Below are positions 46,693-57,813 of a DNA stretch of 64,000 bases, piece after piece (position 1 is the first letter of the stretch; each line of letters opens with the position of its first letter). Source of the DNA: Pseudoalteromonas gelatinilytica (lineage in GTDB: Bacteria; Pseudomonadota; Gammaproteobacteria; Enterobacterales; Alteromonadaceae). The notes beneath the pieces are model-generated. The model did not search any database. It saw only the letters and a program-made list of their open reading frames with translations, and was not told the origin of the DNA. The position numbers and the translations under genes are program-made. The stretch is taken from NCBI RefSeq assembly GCF_001641615.1, contig NZ_LRRU01000020.1:516525-580524 (forward strand). Direction: 5' to 3'.

Positions 46693-48465
46693 CTAGTATG
46701 TACGTGCTTTAGGTGGGAAAGCTTCACGCAGTTTCGGCGCGTAGTTTACATCACGTTTGCTCATTTCTTCGGTCGTAGGATCGTAGATTGAGTGACATAA
46801 CCAGTTTTCGTCATCACGATCTGGGTAGTCAAAACGAGAGTGAGCACCACGGCTTTCTGTACGGAAGTTAGCAGCTACTGCTGTTGAGTAAGCTGTTTCC
46901 ATCAAGTTATCTAGCTCTAGACATTCGATACGTGCAGTGTTGAACTCAGTTGACTTGTCGTCAAGACGAGCGTACTGAAGGCGTTCACGAATTTCTTTAA
47001 GCTCTTTAAGACCTGTTGCCATTGCATCACCTTCACGGAATACCGAGAAGTTAAGTTGCATACACATTTGTAAGTCTTTCTTGATTTGAACTGGGTCTTC
47101 ACCTTGGCCAGCTTTAGAGCTTTCCCAACGGTTAAAGCGTGCAAGTGATGCTTCAAGGTCTGATTCAGACGCATCTTTACCTGCTTCAACACCGTTTAGG
47201 TATTTACCTAGGAAGTTACCAGCCGCACGGCCGAATACAACTAAGTCAAGTAGCGAGTTACCACCTAGGCGGTTCGCACCGTGTACAGATACACACGCAA
47301 TCTCACCAACAGCGAATAAACCTTCAACTACTTTTTCTTGACCATTTGCATCAACTTGTAATGCTTGACCATTCACGTTAGTTGGAACACCACCCATCAT
47401 GTAGTGACATGTTGGGATAACTGGGATTGGCTCTTTTGCCGGATCAACGTGTGCGAATGTTTTCGCAAGGTCACATACGCCAGGTAGACGTAGGTTAAGT
47501 GTTTCTTCACCTAAGTGGTCAAGCTTAAGCTTGATGTGTGGACCGTAAGGACCATCGCAACCACGACCTTCACGGATCTCAGTCATCATTGAACGAGCAA
47601 CAACGTCACGAGATGCTAAGTCTTTCGCGTTTGGTGCATAACGTTCCATGAAGCGTTCGCCGTCTTTATTTAGAAGGTAACCACCTTCACCACGACAACC
47701 TTCAGTTACAAGTACACCAGCGCCAGCGATACCTGTTGGGTGGAACTGCCACATTTCCATATCTTGCATTGCAACACCAGCACGTGTTGCCATACCAACG
47801 CCGTCACCTGTATTGATGTGAGCATTTGTTGTAGATGCGAAGATACGACCTGCACCACCTGTTGCTAGTACAACAGCTTTAGATTTGAAATAAACAACTT
47901 CGCCAGACTCGATGTCGATTGCTGTACAACCTACAACGTGACCGTCGCTATTCTTAACTAAATCTAGTGCATACCACTCAGAGAATACGTTTGTTTTGTT
48001 TTTAACGTTTTGCTGGTAAAGACAGTGTAATAGCGCGTGACCTGTACGGTCAGCTGCTGCTGCAGTACGTGCAGCTTGTTCACCACCAAAGTTTTTCGAC
48101 TGACCGCCGAAAGGACGTTGATAAACACGGCCATTTTCAAAACGAGAAAATGGTAAACCCATGTTTTCTAATTCAGTAATAGCTTCTGGACCTGTTTTAC
48201 ACATATATTCGATAGCATCTTGGTCACCGATGAAATCGGAACCTTTAACAGTATCGTACATGTGCCATTCCCAGTTATCTTCATGTGAGTTACCCAGCGC
48301 AACCGTAATACCACCCTGTGCAGACACAGTGTGAGAACGTGTAGGGAAAACTTTTGAGATAAGTGCACAGGTTTTGCCTGATTCAGTGATAGCTAGTGCA
48401 GCACGCATACCCGCACCACCGGCACCAATCACTACAGCGTCAAATTCACGAACAGAATAATTCAC
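46693..48465 (-). CDS. sdhA: Succinate dehydrogenase flavoprotein subunit
   Basis: The 590-residue subunit has the FAD-binding N terminus [15 protein letters not shown], the covalent-FAD His motif [11 protein letters not shown] (His near residue 45) and the active-site region [21 protein letters not shown]. It oxidises succinate to fumarate in the TCA cycle. It starts at the sdhD stop codon with no gap, as expected in the sdhCDAB operon. Confidence 0.98.
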   Translation of the reverse strand: MNYSVREFDAVVIGAGGAGMRAALAITESGKTCALISKVFPTRSHTVSAQGGITVALGNSHEDNWEWHMYDTVKGSDFIGDQDAIEYMCKTGPEAITELENMGLPFSRFENGRVYQRPFGGQSKNFGGEQAARTAAAADRTGHALLHCLYQQNVKNKTNVFSEWYALDLVKNSDGHVVGCTAIDIESGEVVYFKSKAVVLATGGAGRIFASTTNAHINTGDGVGMATRAGVAMQDMEMWQFHPTGIAGAGVLVTEGCRGEGGYLLNKDGERFMERYAPNAKDLASRDVVARSMMTEIREGRGCDGPYGPHIKLKLDHLGEETLNLRLPGVCDLAKTFAHVDPAKEPIPVIPTCHYMMGGVPTNVNGQALQVDANGQEKVVEGLFAVGEIACVSVHGANRLGGNSLLDLVVFGRAAGNFLGKYLNGVEAGKDASESDLEASLARFNRWESSKAGQGEDPVQIKKDLQMCMQLNFSVFREGDAMATGLKELKEIRERLQYARLDDKSTEFNTARIECLELDNLMETAYSTAVAANFRTESRGAHSRFDYPDRDDENWLCHSIYDPTTEEMSKRDVNYAPKLREAFPPKARTY

Positions 48466-48813
48466 TTAAACACCCCATAAAACGATTAGACCAATTGCTA
48501 CGTAAGCAACAGCCATAAGGTTTAATACAAAGCCTAAAACAGCACGTAATTTCGCGTTTTTAACATAGTCCGTAAGAACTTGCCAAAGACCGATACGGGT
48601 GTGAACCATGATGCAAACTAGGGTAATTAGTGTAAACCCTTTCATTGCTAGGTTAGAGAATAGGCCTTGCCAGGCTTCAAAAGTGACTTCTGGTGTACAT
48701 AAAAAATAGCCAACAATAAAAATCGCGTAAGCGCTGATGATTAATGCTGTTGTACGTAGTGATACGAAATCTTGTACACCATCACGTTTAAGAGTTGCTT
48801 GATTTAAAACCAT
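48466..48813 (-). CDS. sdhD: Succinate dehydrogenase membrane anchor subunit
   Basis: The 115-residue protein equals the E. coli length and has three transmembrane helices (about residues 20-38, 55-80 and 88-112). MVHTRIGLWQVLTDYVK includes the His and Arg region near the heme/quinone site. I chose the ATG with AGGAG seven bases upstream. It overlaps the sdhC end by about 10 bases, so the two are coupled. Confidence 0.96.
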   Translation of the reverse strand: MVLNQATLKRDGVQDFVSLRTTALIISAYAIFIVGYFLCTPEVTFEAWQGLFSNLAMKGFTLITLVCIMVHTRIGLWQVLTDYVKNAKLRAVLGFVLNLMAVAYVAIGLIVLWGV

Positions 48814-49181
48814 ATCCACACTCCTGCTAGAATTGCAGCTACAACACCTAAAGCTAATGCAACTTTAGCGCTGAAGTTACCTGATTCAAGTTCTTCCCAG
48901 TGACCCATGTCCATAATGATGTGACGAATACCACCGATTAAGTGATACGCCAATACAGAAATGGTGCCCCATGCTATGAATTTGGCAATGAATCCGCTGA
49001 ACAGACCCTTGACGAATTCAAAACCTTCCGCAGAAGAAAGAGACTCAGACCAAGCCCAAATGACAAACGTTAAAGCAAAAAATAATGCAACACCGGTGAC
49101 GCGGTGAAAAATTGATGCTTTAGCCGTTGCCGGCATAGATATAGTTGTTAGATCTAGATTTACAGGTCTTTGCTTTTTCAC
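48804..49181 (-). CDS. sdhC: Succinate dehydrogenase cytochrome b556 subunit
   Basis: The 125-residue protein starts (M/V)KKQRPVNLDLTTISMPATAKASIFHRVTGV, which matches SdhC. It has three transmembrane helices and the heme-ligand His in YHLIGGIRHIIMDMG. The start codon is GTG without a strong ribosome-binding site, since no ATG is available in frame. It is the first gene of the sdhCDAB operon, reading away from gltA across a 409-base shared control region. Confidence 0.96.
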   Translation of the reverse strand: MKKQRPVNLDLTTISMPATAKASIFHRVTGVALFFALTFVIWAWSESLSSAEGFEFVKGLFSGFIAKFIAWGTISVLAYHLIGGIRHIIMDMGHWEELESGNFSAKVALALGVVAAILAGVWIWF

Positions 49182-49590
49182 AGTTACTTGCCCATCTTGC
49201 CCACTAAGGAGCTCATCTACTTGTTTTTCTAAAACCCATCAAAATGAATTTCGATGGAACTATCTAAGTAAACCGTGTTGATACACAAAAAGTTCACACT
49301 TATGCAAAACTCAAATGTAAAAATAAAGTTTACCTACAGACAATACGGTATAAAACCTTGGATAGTATATATAGCCCAAGGTCTTTTTACAATTCTTGTT
49401 TAGTAAGAGACGTTTGCGAATTAGCCAATGGTATAATATTTAATCCTGCTAGAATATTTATTATCCATTTGTGCATAATGTTTATAAAAATTGACTTTAC
49501 ACCCCTCTTTCACGTTAAAATGAAAAGAATGTGCTTAAACAGATTCAGAACATAACAATCAGAGTTGTTATCTTAATAGGAGATAAATAG
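49182..49590. promoter_or_regulatory. Divergent control region between sdhC and gltA
   Basis: The AT-rich region holds an extended -10 (TGGTATAAT, 49429-49437) and a promoter candidate with -35 TTGACT (49491-49496) and TTAAAA (49515-49520), both facing gltA. AGGAG just before the gltA ATG is the ribosome-binding site. The sdh-facing promoter was not identified with confidence. No convincing regulator palindrome was recognised. Confidence 0.5.
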
Positions 49591-50877
49591 ATGGCGGATA
49601 AGAAAGCCACGGTCCATATTGATGGTCTTGATCCAATCGAACTTCCAATTTACCAAGGCACTGCTGGCCAAGACGTAATCGACGTACGTACGTTAGGTTC
49701 TCATGGCTATTTCACTTATGACCCAGGTTTCATGTCGACCGGTTCTTGTGAATCTTCAATCACTTACATCGATGGCGGCAAAGGTGTTTTATTACACCGT
49801 GGTTACCCAATCGAGCAATTAGCTGATGATTCAAACTACATCGAGCTTTGCTACTTACTATTAAACGGCGAATTACCGACTAAAGAACAATACGATGCGT
49901 TTGCACAAGAAATCACGCACAACACAATGCTTGATACTAAAATCGCAAACTTCTTCCAAGGTTTCCGCTTTGACGCTCACCCAATGGCAATGCTATGTGG
50001 TGTTGTAGGTGCTCTTTCTTCTTTCTACCACGAAGATTTAGACATCACTGATGCTACACAACGTAAAACAAGCGCAATCAAGCTAGTTGCTAAATTACCA
50101 ACTATCGCTGCGATGGCTTACAAATACAACGTTGGTCAACCATTCGTATACCCACGTAACGATTTAAGCTTTGCTGAAAACTTCTTACACATGATGTTCT
50201 CAGTACCTGCTGAAGAATATAAAGTAAGCCCTGTTCTTGCTAAAGCAATGGACAAAATCTTCATGCTTCACGCTGACCACGAGCAAAACGCATCAACGTC
50301 AACAGTTCGTTTAGCAGGTTCTTCAGGTGCTAACCCTTACGCGTGTATCGCGGCGGGTATCGCATCTCTATGGGGTCCTGCACACGGTGGTGCTAACGAA
50401 GCATGTCTTAACATGTTAGAAGAAATCGGTTCTGTTGACCGCATCGATGAGTACGTTGCGAAAGCGAAAGACAAGTCTGATCCTTTCCGTCTTATGGGCT
50501 TCGGTCACCGTGTATACAAAAACTTCGACCCACGTGCGACAGTAATGCGTCAAACGTGTCACGAAGTACTTGCTGAGCTAAACATTCAAGATCCACTTCT
50601 TGATATCGCAATGAAGCTTGAGCAAATTGCACTTGAAGACCCATACTTCGTAGAGAAGAAACTTTACCCTAACGTAGATTTCTACTCAGGTATCATCTTA
50701 AAAGCAATCGGTATTCCAACAAGCATGTTCACTGTAATCTTTGCAATGTCACGTACTGTTGGTTGGATCTCTCACTGGGATGAGATGCTTTCTCAACCTG
50801 GTCACAAGATCAGCCGTCCTCGTCAGTTATACACTGGTGAAACTTCACGCGATTACGTTCCAGCTGACAAACGCTAG
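49591..50877 (+). CDS. gltA: Citrate synthase (type II)
   Basis: The 428-residue enzyme is close in length to E. coli GltA (427). It starts [36 protein letters not shown] (given in part; residues 1-20 and on). The catalytic motifs [21 protein letters not shown] (in part; His near residue 230), [10 protein letters not shown] and [15 protein letters not shown] are intact. It condenses acetyl-CoA and oxaloacetate to start the TCA cycle, and is divergent from sdhCDAB. Type II enzymes are NADH-inhibited hexamers. Confidence 0.98.
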   Translation: MADKKATVHIDGLDPIELPIYQGTAGQDVIDVRTLGSHGYFTYDPGFMSTGSCESSITYIDGGKGVLLHRGYPIEQLADDSNYIELCYLLLNGELPTKEQYDAFAQEITHNTMLDTKIANFFQGFRFDAHPMAMLCGVVGALSSFYHEDLDITDATQRKTSAIKLVAKLPTIAAMAYKYNVGQPFVYPRNDLSFAENFLHMMFSVPAEEYKVSPVLAKAMDKIFMLHADHEQNASTSTVRLAGSSGANPYACIAAGIASLWGPAHGGANEACLNMLEEIGSVDRIDEYVAKAKDKSDPFRLMGFGHRVYKNFDPRATVMRQTCHEVLAELNIQDPLLDIAMKLEQIALEDPYFVEKKLYPNVDFYSGIILKAIGIPTSMFTVIFAMSRTVGWISHWDEMLSQPGHKISRPRQLYTGETSRDYVPADKR

Positions 50878-50892
50878 ACTGTATTTGTGTTT

Positions 50893-50919
50893 AAAAAAGG
50901 CCGCTATGCGGCCTTTTTT
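50893..50919 (+). terminator. Intrinsic terminator of gltA
   Basis: The arms AAAAAAGGCCGC / GCGGCCTTTTTT with loop TAT form a strong hairpin with its own T-run. Confidence 0.95.
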
Positions 50920-50988
50920 GTTGCCCTGCACTTGTCTATTTGTGCAAAGTAATTAAAATCGTCGCATTCTCGCTGTTAAGGGCCTTCC

Positions 50989-52203
50989 ATGTTCGACATT
51001 GCTAAAATACGTGCTGACTTTCCACTGCTGAATGAAACGGTTAATGAGCAGCCTCTGGTATATTTAGACTCAGCGGCGACCTCTCAAAAGCCACAAGCTG
51101 TAATTGATGCCCTTGCACGCTTTTATAGCCATGAGAATGCAAATGTCCACCGTGGTCGTCATACTCTCAGTGAAAACGCCACACGCAACTATGAACATAC
51201 CCGAACGCTACTTGCTGATTATTTTTCTGTAAAAAGTAATGAGATAGTGTGGACCAAAGGCGCAACTGAATCGATTAATTTAATCGCAAATGGTCTGGCT
51301 TCTAGGCTTAATCCTGGCGATAAGATTGCCTTATCTGCTATTGAGCATCACGCCAATATCGTCCCTTGGCAACAACTCGCTCAGCGTACCGGTGCACAAG
51401 TCATTATTTTGCCGATAGAAAATGATTTAAGTATTAATAGCGAACACTGTAGTGAATTTATCACACAACAAAGGCCAAAAATTGTCGCCATTACCCATGC
51501 ATCAAATACTTTAGGTAATATTACTGACTTAGCGCCTATCATTAGCGCATGTAAAGCCATTAATGCTATTTCGGTTGTAGATGGTGCGCAGGCGGCGATG
51601 CATTTGCGCCCTCATTTACCAGAAATTTCGTGTGACCTTTACGTATTTTCTGCCCATAAAATGCTCGGCCCAACAGGTTTAGGTGGCTTATATGGACGTT
51701 ATGAGCTGTTAAAATCGCTCGATGTTTATCAAACCGGTGGCGAAATGATAGAAACAGTTTCCTTAACTCAGAGCACTTTTCGTGATGCACCGGGTAAATT
51801 CGAAGCAGGAACACCTAATATTGCGGGTGTCATTGCCTTTGCAGAGGCAATTAATTATTTAACGTCTTTAGATTTTCAGCAAATGCGTCAACATGAGCAT
51901 ACAGTTTTCGCTTATGCGATAAACCAGTTAGCAGCAATTGACGGTATTCGAATATATTCAAATCAAGAATGTAACATTGGTAACATCAGTTTTAATTATA
52001 AAGATGAACACCCTTTTGATCTTGCCACCTTACTTGATGGATTTGGTGTTGCGGTACGTAGTGGTCACCACTGTACCCAGCCAATCATGAGCCAACTAGG
52101 TATTCCTGGAACAGTACGCGCTAGTTTCGCCTTATATAACAATAAAGACGATGTTGACGCCTTTATAAATGCACTTAAAAACAGTATCGAATTATTAGAT
52201 TAA
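50989..52203 (+). CDS. csdA: Cysteine desulfurase CsdA (class II, SufS-like)
   Basis: The 404-residue PLP enzyme removes sulfur from cysteine as persulfide. The PLP-Lys motif is VFSAHKMLGPTG (Lys near residue 224) and the catalytic Cys lies in RSGHHCTQPIM (near residue 362). The adjacent csdE (SufE-like) gene identifies it as CsdA of the CSD system rather than SufS of suf. The next gene, tcdA, is on the opposite strand here, whereas it lies in the same direction in E. coli. Confidence 0.93.
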   Translation: MFDIAKIRADFPLLNETVNEQPLVYLDSAATSQKPQAVIDALARFYSHENANVHRGRHTLSENATRNYEHTRTLLADYFSVKSNEIVWTKGATESINLIANGLASRLNPGDKIALSAIEHHANIVPWQQLAQRTGAQVIILPIENDLSINSEHCSEFITQQRPKIVAITHASNTLGNITDLAPIISACKAINAISVVDGAQAAMHLRPHLPEISCDLYVFSAHKMLGPTGLGGLYGRYELLKSLDVYQTGGEMIETVSLTQSTFRDAPGKFEAGTPNIAGVIAFAEAINYLTSLDFQQMRQHEHTVFAYAINQLAAIDGIRIYSNQECNIGNISFNYKDEHPFDLATLLDGFGVAVRSGHHCTQPIMSQLGIPGTVRASFALYNNKDDVDAFINALKNSIELLD

Positions 52204-52216
52204 TTTTGGATAAGAT

Positions 52217-52630
52217 ATGAATTCAACGTTTAAAGCCGTAACTAAAGACATTGAAATAGCGGCAGGTTGGCAACAAAAATACCGCCAAATTATGCTACTG
52301 GGTAAACAATTACCAGCAATGCCTGATGCATTAAAGGTCGATGATGCGCTTGTAAAAGGCTGCGAGAGTAAAGTGTGGCTTTATATTGAGTTTGATCACT
52401 CGGAAAATAGCCTTGTTTTAGCAGGCGATTCAGATACGCGTATCGTCAAAGGGTTACTGGCTTTGATTTTAGCCTTATACAATGGTCTAACACCGGAGCA
52501 AGCAGCGCAAATAAATGCCTATGATGAATTTGAACGACTTGGTCTAATTAACCATTTAAGCCCTTCCCGCGGCAATGGCATCAAAGCCATGGTCGATAAA
52601 ATTCAAACCATGGCTGAACAAAAGCGCTAA
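52217..52630 (+). CDS. csdE: SufE-like sulfur acceptor CsdE
   Basis: The 137-residue SufE-family protein has the acceptor Cys in VKGCESKVWLYIEF (near residue 52). It takes sulfur from CsdA. The start is 13 bases after csdA. Its stop and that of tcdA, on the other strand, are separated by one base, so the genes end face to face. Confidence 0.92.
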   Translation: MNSTFKAVTKDIEIAAGWQQKYRQIMLLGKQLPAMPDALKVDDALVKGCESKVWLYIEFDHSENSLVLAGDSDTRIVKGLLALILALYNGLTPEQAAQINAYDEFERLGLINHLSPSRGNGIKAMVDKIQTMAEQKR

Positions 52631-52631
52631 G

Positions 52632-53426
52632 TTAAGCACCGCGCTGTTTTTTATCTAGGTATTTTCTAATCGCTTTGGCTGCTACAAAAAAGCCAAAGCT
52701 GCCTGTCACCATGGTTGCAGAGCCAAAACCATTATTACAGTCCATATTCATTGAACCATCTGCACCTTGTTTTGCTTGGCAAACCTCACCTTCTGAGGTT
52801 GGATATACAAGCTGCTCAGTTGAATAAACACAATCAACGTTAAATTTTCGCTTTGGATTGCTACTAAAGTTGTACTGTTTTCGCAAAATATAACGTACTT
52901 TTGCAAGTAATGGGTCATGTGTTGTCTTTGCAACATCACCAAAACTGATTTGACTAGGGTCAGTTTGCCCGCCTGCGCCACCAGTTGTTATTACAGGTAG
53001 TTTTATACGTTTACAATGTGCGATTAGCGCTGCTTTTTCTTTTACAGCATCAATACAATCAATTACATAGTCAAAGCCTTGAATATGTTCACGAATGTTA
53101 TCAAGGGTAATAAAATCATCAATAACATTAATTTTGATATCTGGGTTTATCAACTCACAACGTGTTTTCATGGCTTCAACTTTTGCTTCACCAACAGTGC
53201 CCGTTAAAGCATGAATTTGACGATTTACATTGGTTGCACAAATATCATCAAGATCAATAAGCGTTAGTTGCCCAACACCCGTTCGAGCCAATGCTTCAGC
53301 AGCCCAACTACCTACGCCACCAATACCAATGACACAAAAATGGGCTTGTTGTAACCAATCAAATTGTTGATGACCATATAAACGTTTAATGCCACCAAAG
53401 CGGATGTCTTGTGTTGTTTCTTTCAT
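52632..53426 (-). CDS. tcdA: tRNA threonylcarbamoyladenosine dehydratase TcdA (CsdL)
   Basis: The 264-residue ThiF/E1-like adenylating protein has the nucleotide-binding motif IGIGGVGSWAAEALARTGVG (residues about 33-52) and the Asp/Arg region LIDLDDICATNVNRQ. It cyclises t6A37 to ct6A37 in tRNA. Neighbouring csdA-csdE supports the assignment, since the CSD system serves TcdA in E. coli. It has no gap after the pseudouridine synthase gene. Confidence 0.95.
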   Translation of the reverse strand: MKETTQDIRFGGIKRLYGHQQFDWLQQAHFCVIGIGGVGSWAAEALARTGVGQLTLIDLDDICATNVNRQIHALTGTVGEAKVEAMKTRCELINPDIKINVIDDFITLDNIREHIQGFDYVIDCIDAVKEKAALIAHCKRIKLPVITTGGAGGQTDPSQISFGDVAKTTHDPLLAKVRYILRKQYNFSSNPKRKFNVDCVYSTEQLVYPTSEGEVCQAKQGADGSMNMDCNNGFGSATMVTGSFGFFVAAKAIRKYLDKKQRGA

Positions 53427-54101
53427 TTACCAATCCAACGTCCAAGGAGTGAACCACTCTTGGAATTCGTCTGCGTTAAAAACTTCGTTAAGATGCGAGC
53501 CAAAAGTGTAACCACATCGATATTCTTTAAGCTGCCCTTTATAGCTAAATTGTAGTGCATAGGCATGCAAATTAGTGCGCTCGTCTTTACTTCCTGCATA
53601 AGTGGAATCACCAAGAATTGGGGCGCCTAAGCTTTTCATCGCGACTCTAAGCTGATGTGTCTTACCTGAATAAGGTTTTAACAAATAAGCACGAAGCCCT
53701 GGGCGAATACTTGTGGAATAAAAACGAGTAATCGCTGGGTTTGTTTGCGTCTTTAAAAGCTTAAATGCACCACGACGACTTTTTTGCATATCCCCTTTTA
53801 TCCAACCTTGTTTTTTCTTCGGTTTGGCATCACTGACGGCTAGATAAAATTTATTTATTTTATGATCAGAAAATAGCGTGGTGAATTCGGCTGCGGCTTC
53901 TTTATTGCGGGCTAAAATAATTAAACCAGAAGTCACTTTATCTAGCCTATGAACCGGATAGAGCTTCTCGTTTACGAGCTTTTCAGCAAGTACGACAAAA
54001 CCAGCACACTGTTCACTATGAAAGCTTACACCTGCTGGTTTATAAAAAACAAAAAAGTCATCTTCACTAGCATGAAGATGAACAGTGTTTACATCGTACA
54101 T
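53427..54101 (-). CDS. RluA-family pseudouridine synthase
   Basis: The 224-residue RluA-family protein has the catalytic motif PVHRLDKVTSGLIILAR (Asp near residue 53). The short form lacks an S4 domain and belongs to a group close to RluE/TruC-like enzymes (TIGR01621 as I recall). The target uridine cannot be told from sequence. The TcdA gene follows directly with the two coding regions meeting at one base boundary, and kdsB is three bases upstream on the same strand, so both may be cotranscribed with the LPS genes. Confidence 0.85.
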   Translation of the reverse strand: MYDVNTVHLHASEDDFFVFYKPAGVSFHSEQCAGFVVLAEKLVNEKLYPVHRLDKVTSGLIILARNKEAAAEFTTLFSDHKINKFYLAVSDAKPKKKQGWIKGDMQKSRRGAFKLLKTQTNPAITRFYSTSIRPGLRAYLLKPYSGKTHQLRVAMKSLGAPILGDSTYAGSKDERTNLHAYALQFSYKGQLKEYRCGYTFGSHLNEVFNADEFQEWFTPWTLDW

Positions 54102-54104
54102 GCG

Positions 54105-54860
54105 CTATTTGCCAAGTACAGCAATGACTCGCGCTAAATCTTCAGGTGTATCAACACCCGCCTGTGGCGCGCACACTGCTTTTGCGATTTTAATCTTATA
54201 ACCATGATAAAGGACACGAAGTTGCTCTAAAGACTCAAGTACTTCTAAACGAGACTCAGGTAACTCGATGTAGTCCTTTATAAAACCTGCTTTGTACGCA
54301 TAAATACCAATATGGCGTGCAAAATCAGCAAGATTTAATTTTGCTTTATCATCATTCATCATCGCTTCACGATGATAAGGGATTGGCGCACGTGAAAAAT
54401 ACAACGCATTGTTATCTGCATCGTTAATAACTTTGACACAATTAGGATTAAAAATATCGTCAATCTCATCAATGCTTGTACTCAAAGTCGCCATTGGCGC
54501 ATCTGAGTCTGCAAGTAGCGTGGCAACTTGAGAAACATTTTCGCTCGCCAATAAAGGCTCATCGCCTTGCACATTCACAACAATGATGTCACTTTCAAGC
54601 TCTAATTGCTCAACAACTTCAGCTAAACGCTCTGTACCAGATTGATGATCTTCACGCGTCATAAGCACGTTATCAGTAAAGAGTTTTACTGCATCAAACA
54701 CAGCTTGATGATCGGTGGCAACGTAAACTTGTGATGCACCTGAGGCAACGGCTTTTTCATAAACATGTTTGATCATGGGTTTACCACAGATATCAGCCAG
54801 TGGTTTACCCGGCAAACGTGTTGATGCGTAGCGTGCAGGAATAACGACTACGAATTCCAC
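54105..54860 (-). CDS. kdsB: 3-deoxy-manno-octulosonate cytidylyltransferase
   Basis: The 251-residue CMP-Kdo synthetase activates Kdo for LPS. Motifs: [21 protein letters not shown] (residues about 4-23) and [10 protein letters not shown]. The start codon is GTG, inside the end of ycaR (overlap 13 bases) with GAGG seven bases upstream. It belongs to the conserved lpxK-ycaR-kdsB cluster. Confidence 0.97.
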   Translation of the reverse strand: MEFVVVIPARYASTRLPGKPLADICGKPMIKHVYEKAVASGASQVYVATDHQAVFDAVKLFTDNVLMTREDHQSGTERLAEVVEQLELESDIIVVNVQGDEPLLASENVSQVATLLADSDAPMATLSTSIDEIDDIFNPNCVKVINDADNNALYFSRAPIPYHREAMMNDDKAKLNLADFARHIGIYAYKAGFIKDYIELPESRLEVLESLEQLRVLYHGYKIKIAKAVCAPQAGVDTPEDLARVIAVLGK

Positions 54861-55045
54861 TTATCAACCTCTTCTTGGCTTAATTCACGGGCTTCATTTT
54901 CTAATAGCACCGGGATATCGTCTTTGATTGGGTACGCAAGTTTTGCAGCTGTGCTGATAAGCTCTTGATTTTCTTTATCAAGACGTAGTTTACCTTTGCA
55001 AACTGGGCAAGCGATAATTTCAAGTAATTTTGTATCAAAGGCCAT
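54848..55045 (-). CDS. ycaR: Trm112/YcaR family small protein
   Basis: The 65-residue UPF0434/Trm112-like protein starts [23 protein letters not shown], with a CPVC pair (residues 13-16). The usual second Cys pair of zinc-binding Trm112 is absent. It lies between lpxK and kdsB with overlaps on both sides, as in E. coli. A function in envelope biogenesis is suggested by position only. Confidence 0.9.
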   Translation of the reverse strand: MAFDTKLLEIIACPVCKGKLRLDKENQELISTAAKLAYPIKDDIPVLLENEARELSQEEVDKWNS

Positions 55046-56012
55046 TGAGGATCCCTTTTTGTTTTAATAATAAATTTAGTTTGTCGATAACTGCTGGTGT
55101 CGGCTTTGCATCAACAGGTAAATAATACCAATTAGGTTTAGCAAAACTAAAGCATTTAACTGCATCTTTTTCTGTCATAAACACTGCATCGTCGGCAAAA
55201 TCGTTGAAGTCATTTGCTTGGTAGGCATAATGGTCTCGAAAATGATGAGTCGATAACAACTTAATTCCCTGCTGCTCAAGACTATTTTCGAAGCGTTTAG
55301 GATTACCTATTGCACTAACCGCATGACCTTTATCTTGAAATGAATTAGCAAGCTTTGAATCACTCACGGTTCGAAATGGACTCGATGCCAAATCATAGCG
55401 ACTCTGTGCGTTGCCACCATTTTCAATCACTAAATCAACCGACTTTAAACGCGCTTTTGTTTCGCGAAGTGGACCTGCTGGCATTAATAGACCATTACCA
55501 AATTGTCGCTCACTATCAACAATACAGCACTCGATATCACGCGCCATTTTATAATGCTGCATGCCATCATCAGAAATGATCACATCAATACCATGCGACT
55601 CTAATGCCTTAATACTTGCTTGTCTGTTAGGGCCAACCATAACAACACAGCCTAAACGACGTTGTATCAATACAGGTTCGTCACCCGCTTGCGTTGTACT
55701 CGTTTGTTCTGTCACTAACAGTGGATACGAATCTGACTCTCCACCGTAGCCACGGCTGATCACAGCCACTTTTAAACCTTGTTGCTGTAAGTACTCAGCA
55801 AGCCAAATAACAAATGGCGTTTTCCCGTTGCCACCTACACTGATATTACCAACCACAATAACAGGAACATGCGCTTTAAAAGCCTTAAGTATATTAAGCT
55901 TATAAAACAAAGCACGAAGTGTTGAGATAAACCAAAAAAGCACACTCAAAGGCAAGAGTAAAATGCTTAGTAAACCTGGCTTTTTATACCAGCTTTTTTC
56001 AATAACACTCAC
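55035..56012 (-). CDS. lpxK: Tetraacyldisaccharide 4'-kinase
   Basis: The 325-residue inner-membrane P-loop kinase makes lipid IVA. It has an N-terminal transmembrane helix (residues about 12-30), the P-loop [20 protein letters not shown] (residues about 53-72) and the active-site region [17 protein letters not shown]. The start codon is GTG, sharing one base with the msbA stop (TAG/GTG overlap). It follows msbA directly in the conserved msbA-lpxK pair. Confidence 0.97.
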   Translation of the reverse strand: MSVIEKSWYKKPGLLSILLLPLSVLFWFISTLRALFYKLNILKAFKAHVPVIVVGNISVGGNGKTPFVIWLAEYLQQQGLKVAVISRGYGGESDSYPLLVTEQTSTTQAGDEPVLIQRRLGCVVMVGPNRQASIKALESHGIDVIISDDGMQHYKMARDIECCIVDSERQFGNGLLMPAGPLRETKARLKSVDLVIENGGNAQSRYDLASSPFRTVSDSKLANSFQDKGHAVSAIGNPKRFENSLEQQGIKLLSTHHFRDHYAYQANDFNDFADDAVFMTEKDAVKCFSFAKPNWYYLPVDAKPTPAVIDKLNLLLKQKGILNGL

Positions 56013-57754
56013 TATTGCTCACCAAATTGCATCTTACATAAGGCTGAATAGGTACCGTCTTTTTCAAGCAGTTCGCTATGTGTGCCCTTTTCGATAACCT
56101 GTCCATGATCAATGACATAAATACAATCACTGTTTTCGATAGTCGATAAACGGTGCGCAATGACTATTGAAGTTTTCTCTTTCATTAAACTATCAAGCGC
56201 TTGCTGGATCAGTTTTTCAGATTCAGTATCAAGTGCTGAGGTGGCTTCATCAAGGATCAAGATAGGGGCATCTTTTAATATTGCACGTGCAATAGCGATA
56301 CGTTGACGTTGGCCGCCTGATAACATCACGCCGTTTTCACCCACCATGGTATCTAACCCTTCTGGTAAGTCTTTTACAAACTCCCAAACATGGGCTTGCT
56401 TGGCAACGGCCATTAATTCTTCGTTCGTTAATTCACGGCTTAGACCGTAACAAATATTATTAGCAATGGTGTCGTTAAAGAGCACGACTTGCTGTGAAAC
56501 CAGTGCAAATTGCTTACGAAGATCCGTTAGCTTGTAATCCGCGATATTAACACCATCGAGCAAAATTTCACTTTCACCTTCAAGTTCATAGTAACGCGGC
56601 AGTAAATTCGAGATGGTCGACTTGCCTGACCCAGAGCGCCCTACTAATGCAATGCTTTCACCGGCATTAATCGTGAGTGACAAGTTTTTCAAAACAGGCT
56701 CATCTTTAGTTGGGTATTTGAAGGTCACATTATTCACTTCAATACGACCCGTCACTTTCTCAATGCTGTATGTACCAGTGTCCTTTTCAACCTCTTCATC
56801 AAGCACTAAAAAGATACTTTGCGCAGCAGAAATACCACGTTGTAAATCGCTATTTACGTTTGAAAGTTGCTTAAGTGGACGCAATAACATCATCATTGAT
56901 GAAATTAGCAATACGAAGTCGCCAGAGCTAATGGTGTCAATCATAGACGGCATCGACACAACCCATAAAATCACTGCCATAGCGCTTGCTGCCAATATTT
57001 GAATAACAGAAACACTTAACGCTTTGGTGGCATCCATTTTAATGCGCTGCTGGCGATTATGATTGTTAATTGCTGAAAACTGAGCAATTTCTTGTTGCTG
57101 ACCGCCAAAACCATGAATCACTTTGTGACCAGAGAGCATTTGTTCTGAGCTACGCGTTACTTGCCCCATGGCTGACTGAATTTTTTTCGAAATCATACGA
57201 AAACGTTTTGAAACAAACGCGACAATCACAGCCACCAGCGGAATAATAACTAAAAATATTAAAGAAAGTTTCCAGCTGGTATAAAACATATTGAATAGCA
57301 AAAAGACTACAAAGGCCCCTTCTCTAACCACGATTAAAAGCGCTTTCGTGATAGCTTGCTGTACTTGCTCAGTATCGAAGGTGATTTTTGAAATTAAATC
57401 ACCATTTGAGTTTTTGTCATGAAATGAAACAGGTAAATGTAAGATATGCTCAAACAATTGCTGACGTAAGCTTCTAACAACTTGCGAGCCAACATAACTT
57501 AAACAATACGACGACATATAGTTAAACATGCCTCGACCTAACACCAGCGCTATAACAACAAATGGGGCATAGGTTAAAACTTCAGTGTTACGGGCATTAA
57601 GACCTTCATCAATGAAGGGTTTCATTAAATTGATAAACAATGCATCCATAGCGGAATAACCAATCATGCCCACAATGGCGAAAAACGCGATTAACTTATA
57701 ATCACCCACATAACTGATTAATCGCTTATAGATTTGGGATGTAGTTTGATCCAT
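56012..57754 (-). CDS. msbA: Lipid A export ATP-binding/permease protein MsbA
   Basis: The 580-residue ABC half-transporter flips lipid A core across the inner membrane. Six transmembrane helices (residues about 20-315) are followed by an ATP-binding domain with Walker A LVGRSGSGKSTI, signature LSGGQRQRIAIARA and Walker B ILILDEATSALD. It functions as a homodimer. It is followed by lpxK with a one-base overlap and preceded by comEC, as in E. coli (ycaI-msbA-lpxK). Confidence 0.98.
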   Translation of the reverse strand: MDQTTSQIYKRLISYVGDYKLIAFFAIVGMIGYSAMDALFINLMKPFIDEGLNARNTEVLTYAPFVVIALVLGRGMFNYMSSYCLSYVGSQVVRSLRQQLFEHILHLPVSFHDKNSNGDLISKITFDTEQVQQAITKALLIVVREGAFVVFLLFNMFYTSWKLSLIFLVIIPLVAVIVAFVSKRFRMISKKIQSAMGQVTRSSEQMLSGHKVIHGFGGQQQEIAQFSAINNHNRQQRIKMDATKALSVSVIQILAASAMAVILWVVSMPSMIDTISSGDFVLLISSMMMLLRPLKQLSNVNSDLQRGISAAQSIFLVLDEEVEKDTGTYSIEKVTGRIEVNNVTFKYPTKDEPVLKNLSLTINAGESIALVGRSGSGKSTISNLLPRYYELEGESEILLDGVNIADYKLTDLRKQFALVSQQVVLFNDTIANNICYGLSRELTNEELMAVAKQAHVWEFVKDLPEGLDTMVGENGVMLSGGQRQRIAIARAILKDAPILILDEATSALDTESEKLIQQALDSLMKEKTSIVIAHRLSTIENSDCIYVIDHGQVIEKGTHSELLEKDGTYSALCKMQFGEQ

Positions 57755-57813
57755 AACACTCTCTTATTCATAGACTTCGACTATTGTAGCCTCATGGGGT
57801 TAAAAACAAAACG

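Noticed and set aside
46683..46727. Earlier ATG for sdhB
   Set aside because: It overlaps the end of sdhA. The later ATG has AGGAG upstream and gives the exact E. coli length.
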